Positions 58,581 through 64,000 of a stretch of 64,000 bases of DNA are shown here, piece by piece (the stretch's first letter is position 1; every line of letters starts with the position of its first letter). Source of the DNA: Daphnia pulex. Its lineage: Eukaryota > Arthropoda > Branchiopoda > Diplostraca > Daphniidae. The stretch spans positions 1,860,001 through 1,924,000 of the forward strand of contig NC_060019.1 in the NCBI RefSeq assembly GCF_021134715.1. The letters are read 5' to 3'. The notes below the pieces were generated by a model. It ran no database searches. It was not told the DNA's origin and saw nothing but the letters and a program-made list of their open reading frames with translations. The translations under genes and the position numbers were made by a program.

Positions 58581-59377
58581 ATAAAAAAAAGGTTTATCGA
58601 TCCCTATAAAAGTAATGAGACTAATAAATAATGCACAAATTGCACACTGCGTCATATCTCATATGTAATATAAATAATGATTTGACTGCGTATAATAAAA
58701 ATAGTGACACTGATAAAACCTGAAGAAATATAATAAATCCCTGGTCCTCAATGCATTGAATAAACCTGTGCGTATAGTTCTGAGTGTTTAAGTTTCCTCC
58801 ATCACCAACGAGAACCACTAAGGGACTTGTTCACATGGATGATGTTGGACAAGAAACCTCTGAGAAGCCTGAAATGATGCCTTTGTCATTTTCTTCCAAG
58901 TTTAAGGCCTCAGCCAAAAAAGAAAGCTATCTCTGTCTATGTTCTGTGTCTCAGCCCCCAGCTTTTAACACTACCAAATAATTCACGTTCAGGTTTACGA
59001 AATCAAGACAAATATACCTGCAAAATAGTAAAATAGCAGTTGTGAAGTGCATTTCCTTACAAGTTTTATCGATTATTTCTAGTTTCTCACACTCTCAGAG
59101 ATACACCAATTAAAGGCGTTTCACTTCCATGTGTCGTTCGCAAAATTGTAGTCTGCAATCTGGGATTTGCATAATTTGCCAGATTGTGAAAATGACTCGA
59201 AAGTTTTTTTTATTGAATTTGTTTTTAAAAAACAGAAAAATTCAATCAATATGATTGGTTAAAATAAAAAATAAATCAAATCAAATCAAACTAAATAAAT
59301 CGAATATAACCAAATGGTAAGATAAAACTGGATACCGGCAAAAGTAGATTTGCAACGGTAATAAATATCACTATTTC

Positions 59378-59550
59378 ACCAAATACCAACCGCTAAGAAA
59401 ATCAATAACTCCGAAAACAACAACAACCAACAACCACAACCTAAAGAAATGTGTTGTTCTAATTTCATTAAAGAAAATTTCGATGCGCCTCACACCGTCA
59501 GGACGTCAGGATGTTACACACAAAGTGGTGGGAGTCACGCAATGAAAAAA
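59378..59550. repeat. Duplicated block, copy 2
   Basis: Diverged direct copy of 58400-58580, with a shorter CAA-type repeat in place of the CAG repeat and the same ATTTCGATGCGCCTCAC landmark. Confidence 0.75.
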
Positions 59551-59830
59551 ATGGCAAAAGGTCTCCGCAAAATATCGATCGGCCATCCGCTGCGCTCGTT
59601 TGATTGTTTCGAATGTTGACTGTTGTTGCCGTTGCTGTTGTTGTTGTGATGTTTGTCAATGTTCATTTTGTCTAAGTGCCACACATCAAGGGCGGGACGA
59701 GGAGGAGGCCGCCTCTCTCCTCTCTGTATATATAGACATCCGCAGGATATAGGATTCCGCGCGGCGGTAGCTCATTAAGGAGTCGAGCGCAACACACCGT
59801 CGTATATTACGCCGGGACGTCTGATTTCGC

Positions 59831-62800
59831 TTGAAAAGTCGACAACTTTCTTCTTGTATTCAAAACTCAAACTATTACTTTACTAGTCCATTAAGAGAAT
59901 CATCATCCCTTTGCAAGTCCCTTTGCTGGTGCGGATTGTATATGTCTCAAATTCATTCCGGCGAGGAAGGTTTGACTCCCGACCGATTGACTGTGCCAGA
60001 GGCCCCGACCGAATCAAAAAAGAAAAAGAATCGATCGATTTTATTTTTTTTTCTTTCTCTTCTACTCCCGGCCCCCCCTTGAAATGATTGGATGCTGTCA
60101 ATATTGCCTTTTTCGCCCGAAACCTTCCCCCCCCCCTTTTTCCCCTCCTTCAAACCGTCCCCTCCACACATAAAAGGAGAAACCTCTCCCTTTATATTCT
60201 CCCTCTCTATCGCCTCTCTATAAAGTCTCTGACCGCTCAACTGTATGTGCCTCGTCGCTTATATTCGCGATCGTTTTTCCCGCGTCGCTTTTGATTCAAA
60301 CGTCGTCACCTTTTTGAAATCAAATGGCTTTCCCTTTTATTTTATTAAATAATACCTTTAACTTTGAATCGATCGACAATTGAATCTATGGCCTTATTTG
60401 TTATATCATTCGGTTGAAGTTGATTTCGTGGAGTGAACAACAGCACGTTCAATAGATAATGGGCGAGGTACGGAGGTGAGCAGTACGTGCCGACTCGCAT
60501 TACAGACGACACCCACACTACTAACACACCGGAAGTGAGCTAGATGGAATCAAATATTTAAGAATACAAAAAAGCGACAACATTGAAATTTTACACCGCC
60601 GATCCATTCAACTTTCGGGTGATGTGCTGTGCGTGTCTGAGCACTCGAGAATGCCCTTTTGTCACTGCTGCCACCATAGACAGACAGCATCAGTGTGTGC
60701 ACTTAACCTTTTGTCTGTTATTATTGAGCGGAGTAGACTATACGCAAGAGATTGAATTGAAACGAACAAACTAAACCGGAAGCCCCTTTTTGAAAATTTA
60801 CAAGAGAAACCCAGCACGTCACATCACACAAACTCCATTTTCTTTCTCTCTATTTAACTCGTCGACTCAGCGCGCAGCCAGAAAATCAAGGTGGCTTGAT
60901 TAAAAAACACTGTGGACACACTCTCTCTCTCTCTATAGACACACAGCACTCTTTCTTGATGATACCAGCAGCACACCACCCCTGAACTGCAATTATACGG
61001 ATTCAAATGATTGTTGGACTCTCTCTCCCTCCCGGGGTTCCTTGATAATAATACGTTCTATATTTGTACAGGGTTGGCAATTTCGAATTCCAACATGTCT
61101 ATACACACAAATATCGATCGATTTGCAGAAGAATCTGCAAAGCCGACAGAAATAAAACAAAAGATGATGAAGAAGAAGTTTTCAAATATTATAATCTGTG
61201 GCTTTTTCAGACATTTTTTATTTTTGCCGTGGCTATATGTATAAGCTATACGACCGATAGATCTGATTGAATAATAATGGGCCCGCGAGGGGGCGGCCGG
61301 AGCGCGCTTCGCCGGATATGCAATCTGCGACGCCCACCAGATAGAAAGAAGAAGAAGAGATCAAAAGGCCAAGACAGAAGAAGAAGAAGAAGAAGAAGAA
61401 GAAAAAAAAACGAAGCAATATGTTAGAAACGACGATAGAAGAAGAAAAAAGCTGAGACAGACCGGAGATGAGTTGCAAACAAGAAAAAAAAGTAGAAGAA
61501 GAAGAAATCATTATTTATACGTAATCTACTTCTGATCTCAATCAACTCGCCGTCTCCCAAGCGCTCGCACAGTTATTTTCTATATTACATCTACGTATAT
61601 AACATTGATTATAATTGATTTGTTAACGAACCAGCGATGACGGCCACCAGTGACATCGAGGCTCCTTGTATTCTCTTCTTCTTTTGCCTTTGAATGGCAA
61701 TTCGTATATAGTCCTGTAGCTATAGGTTATTCAATGAAACAATAGACAACGTTAGTGTTAATTGCATCAACAAATCAATATTAAAGAAATACGAAAAAGA
61801 GTGGCTCATTTTCTCATTGTTTCTTCGCGGGGGATGGGGATGGGTCTGGTGTTGATTGGATAGTTGATTGATTGATTAAACGGACCAGAGGGGGGTGGGG
61901 GGCAGCAAGAAGACGGACGAGGTCCCCGCCTGCTGGATTATTAGCGCCGCCTATAGTCCTATACCCTATCTCCACAGCATTTTTATACATCAGCACTATA
62001 TGTAGCTTAGAAAAGCGGAAGTAATATCGGAGCTGTGAGAAAGATTCTCGCTCCAACGCCTCCCGACGACCGGAACAGACTCTCTCCCGCGTTCGCCCAG
62101 CACCATCCCCCTCCAAAAAGGAGCAACGTCCAGGATCAAATAGTTTTTTTTTGCCCAGGAGCGGATGGCAAACAAAAACAAATCGATGTGTGCTGCTGTT
62201 GTCTGTAGTGCTGTACACACACAACGGACATTTTCACGCGTCTGGCCATTTGGTCGTCACGCGCAAATTCACGTAGAAGAAGAAGAAGAAGGGGGGGGGC
62301 CGAACTCCTGTGAGAACTGGGCCAAATGGGAAACACATTCGATAGAAACTTGGCTTATATCCTCTCTGGCGGAGGAGAAAGAGCTATAGACAAGAAAATA
62401 GGAGGAAGGAGAGGCTTTTTGGGTCGACTTCCTTTGATAATCGGACCCGAAATGACGTCCGAGTGTGCACACACTATTTACCCGGGCAGAGAGAGCTAGA
62501 GAAAAGTAAAGAATAAAGTAAAGAAGGGCTGGCTATAGTTTCTTCTTTTTCTTCTCTGTCCAGATGTATAAGCTTGTAAGCTGTCAATCAATCAATCAAT
62601 CAACGGGAGTTACACATTCGGGCAAGGAGCCAGCAGCAGGAGCTGCCTGCAAAGAAAAAAAAGGAGCATTTCACGTTCTAAACGGCCGAGTCCATTTGAT
62701 CCAATCAAGTCCCATCTATGTTGTGTTGTATAGTAGGCTATATAGGGTGGGGGGGGGGTCTTCCCTTTCAAGCTGCTGGCCTTTATTACGCACTTGGAGT

Positions 62801-64000
62801 CTAAATGGACGGGCGCATGTGGATAGGACGTGCTGCTCCTTTTCTATCCTCGACTCAAAAGAGTCCCTCAATCTGCAGAAAATAATTCCGTGTTGCAATT
62901 ATTTTTAAAACCCCCAAAAAATCCTCCCGGGAGAAAACTTTGCCTTTCTGTGAGTTGTCATTCCGGAATTTATTTGAACAAAATACAACAAATAAAAATA
63001 AAATGGTGGTGAGAGATATGCATATCCGCAGGATTTATAATGAGATAGAGAATGGGATCCTATATAGCTGTATCATATAGCCAGTTGGCTCTATAATGTA
63101 ATCAATTGTGAAACTGTCACACAGCACACAGCGCAGCAGCAGCAGCACTGGCTATTATATTAGAGCTCGTTGGTTATTCCATCATGAATCAAAGTGGAGT
63201 TCCCTGTCCGGGAATACATCCATCCCACCCTCTCTAATAACCCTGCCCTCCGGGGACACAATCAATCAATTACAAATTGAAATCCTTATTCTCTCTTTCT
63301 TTTATTCTATTTCTTTTATTTCTTATTCTGTCTTATATTGTTTGTTTCTTACCTGCGGTTATTAATTCCCGGAGAGATGAACGACCAAATGATTTGCACG
63401 CACAACTTCACTCTCTTGTTATTGTTGTATACCCCCCCACTCACGAATCTATAGGACAAACACACACACATATACAACGGCGGGCTGTGCACACGTCGTT
63501 GTGCGACGCGATCCCGTCGACGACTGAATCAGGATCTGACCGGCGGCGTCCCTTTTCTATTTTCTCCCGCGCGCTCCCTACTACTTAAAAAAAAAACGAC
63601 TGCGATGGGACTTAAAGAAGGTGATATACACAGCAGCAGTTGGACCCGGGCGATTGATGCGCATCGTTATATTCCGCCATCCTATATCCTCCTTTCTTTC
63701 TATAGGCTACATCCTAGACTGCTGCAGGAGCCCATGCAGCAGCTATATAGCTCCTTATTCCAATTGTTGGTGTGTTGTTGATTTCTCCCCCGGAGCGACT
63801 GTGCTACTGCTATACACACTGTAAGGACTTTGCCCGTTTTCCTTTTATCTTCTCACGAAGGCAACGTGAGGAAAAAACATGTCTGCACACATATAAATAA
63901 AGAATAATGCGCCGAAACAGCACACAGCAAGGAACAGCTAAATATAAGGAAAAGGACCAAGAAAAAATCCACTAAATGAAACAGCCACCAGGGTCTAATT
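59831..64000. other. Simple-repeat-rich sequence without a supportable gene
   Basis: Simple repeats are frequent: GAA runs at 61370-61410 and 61490-61505, CT runs near 60920, GAA near 62276 and poly-G or poly-C runs near 60130, 62290 and 62745. The frames seen on both strands are low-complexity and overlap each other. It probably belongs to the upstream regulatory region of the Dscam-like gene or to non-coding first exons, but nothing in the sequence proves this. Confidence 0.45.
61370..61505 (+). repeat. Purine-rich GAA microsatellite cluster
   Basis: About nine consecutive AGA/GAA units followed by an A run, with further interrupted GAA units up to 61505, all purines on the plus strand. 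Confidence 0.8.

Larger units (their letters stand above)
58354..59830. other. Upstream region of the Dscam-like gene with a duplicated block
   Basis: It contains two related blocks (58400-58580 and 59378-59550) flanking about 800 bp of AT-rich sequence. A plus-strand frame at 58784-58981 has no signature. The block nearest the gene may be part of its 5' leader. Confidence 0.5.

Noticed and set aside
58784-58981. 65-codon plus-strand frame
   Set aside because: Lies in the AT-rich spacer between duplicated blocks, with no signature or splice context.

Overview
The window is a stretch of animal genome, most likely from a crustacean of the Daphnia type. That identification is an inference from three things: gene bodies made of short exons with many 60-80 bp GT/AG introns, a Dscam-family receptor, and tandem arrays of lineage-specific secreted protease-like genes. 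There are no operons, CRISPR arrays, rRNA genes or bacterial features.

Layout. (1) 1-5557: a mostly empty AT-rich region, then a TRIP12-like minus-strand gene whose readable part stops before any HECT domain. (2) 5558-16404: degraded repeat territory. It holds a non-LTR (LINE) reverse transcriptase remnant split into two parts (7050-7885 and 10915-12235). Between the parts lies a ~3 kb segment with a broken multi-exon gene, dense short TACTGAA/CTACTAA motifs and a 275-bp palindromic Tc1/mariner-like MITE. (3) 16405-22137: a minus-strand DIRS-type (tyrosine recombinase) retrotransposon with inverted terminal repeats, killed by several frameshifts and by stop codons next to catalytic residues. 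A fresh 1382-bp LTR element of the TRIM type sits inside its reverse transcriptase, with identical 487-bp LTRs and a 4-bp target duplication. (4) 23550-31459: five tandem plus-strand genes for secreted chymotrypsin-fold proteins that have all lost the catalytic His and Ser. (5) 32435-34395: an intact ten-exon xylose isomerase. (6) 34960-37283: two paralogous four-exon genes of unknown function. (7) 37842-40163: two paralogous four-helix membrane protein genes. (8) 42661-46278: a CUB/LDLa transmembrane protein. (9) 47281-58353: a complete 20-exon Dscam-like cell-adhesion receptor (9 Ig, 4 FN3, 1 Ig, 2 FN3, TM, cytoplasmic tail) with no alternative exon arrays. (10) 58354-64000: its upstream region, with a duplicated block and simple repeats.

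Tandem duplication is the main local theme: five protease homologs, two pairs of unknown genes and a duplicated upstream block. In the protease homologs the six-cysteine chymotrypsin scaffold is kept while the active site is replaced by a conserved Cys-x-[YF]-Asp-[Glu/Gln]-Gly-Ser-Pro motif, which points to selection for a non-catalytic role. The CUB and Dscam-like genes are both cell-surface proteins on the same strand about 1 kb apart; nothing shows that they act together. All exon boundaries were derived by hand from GT/AG sites, reading-frame continuity and comparison between paralogs.
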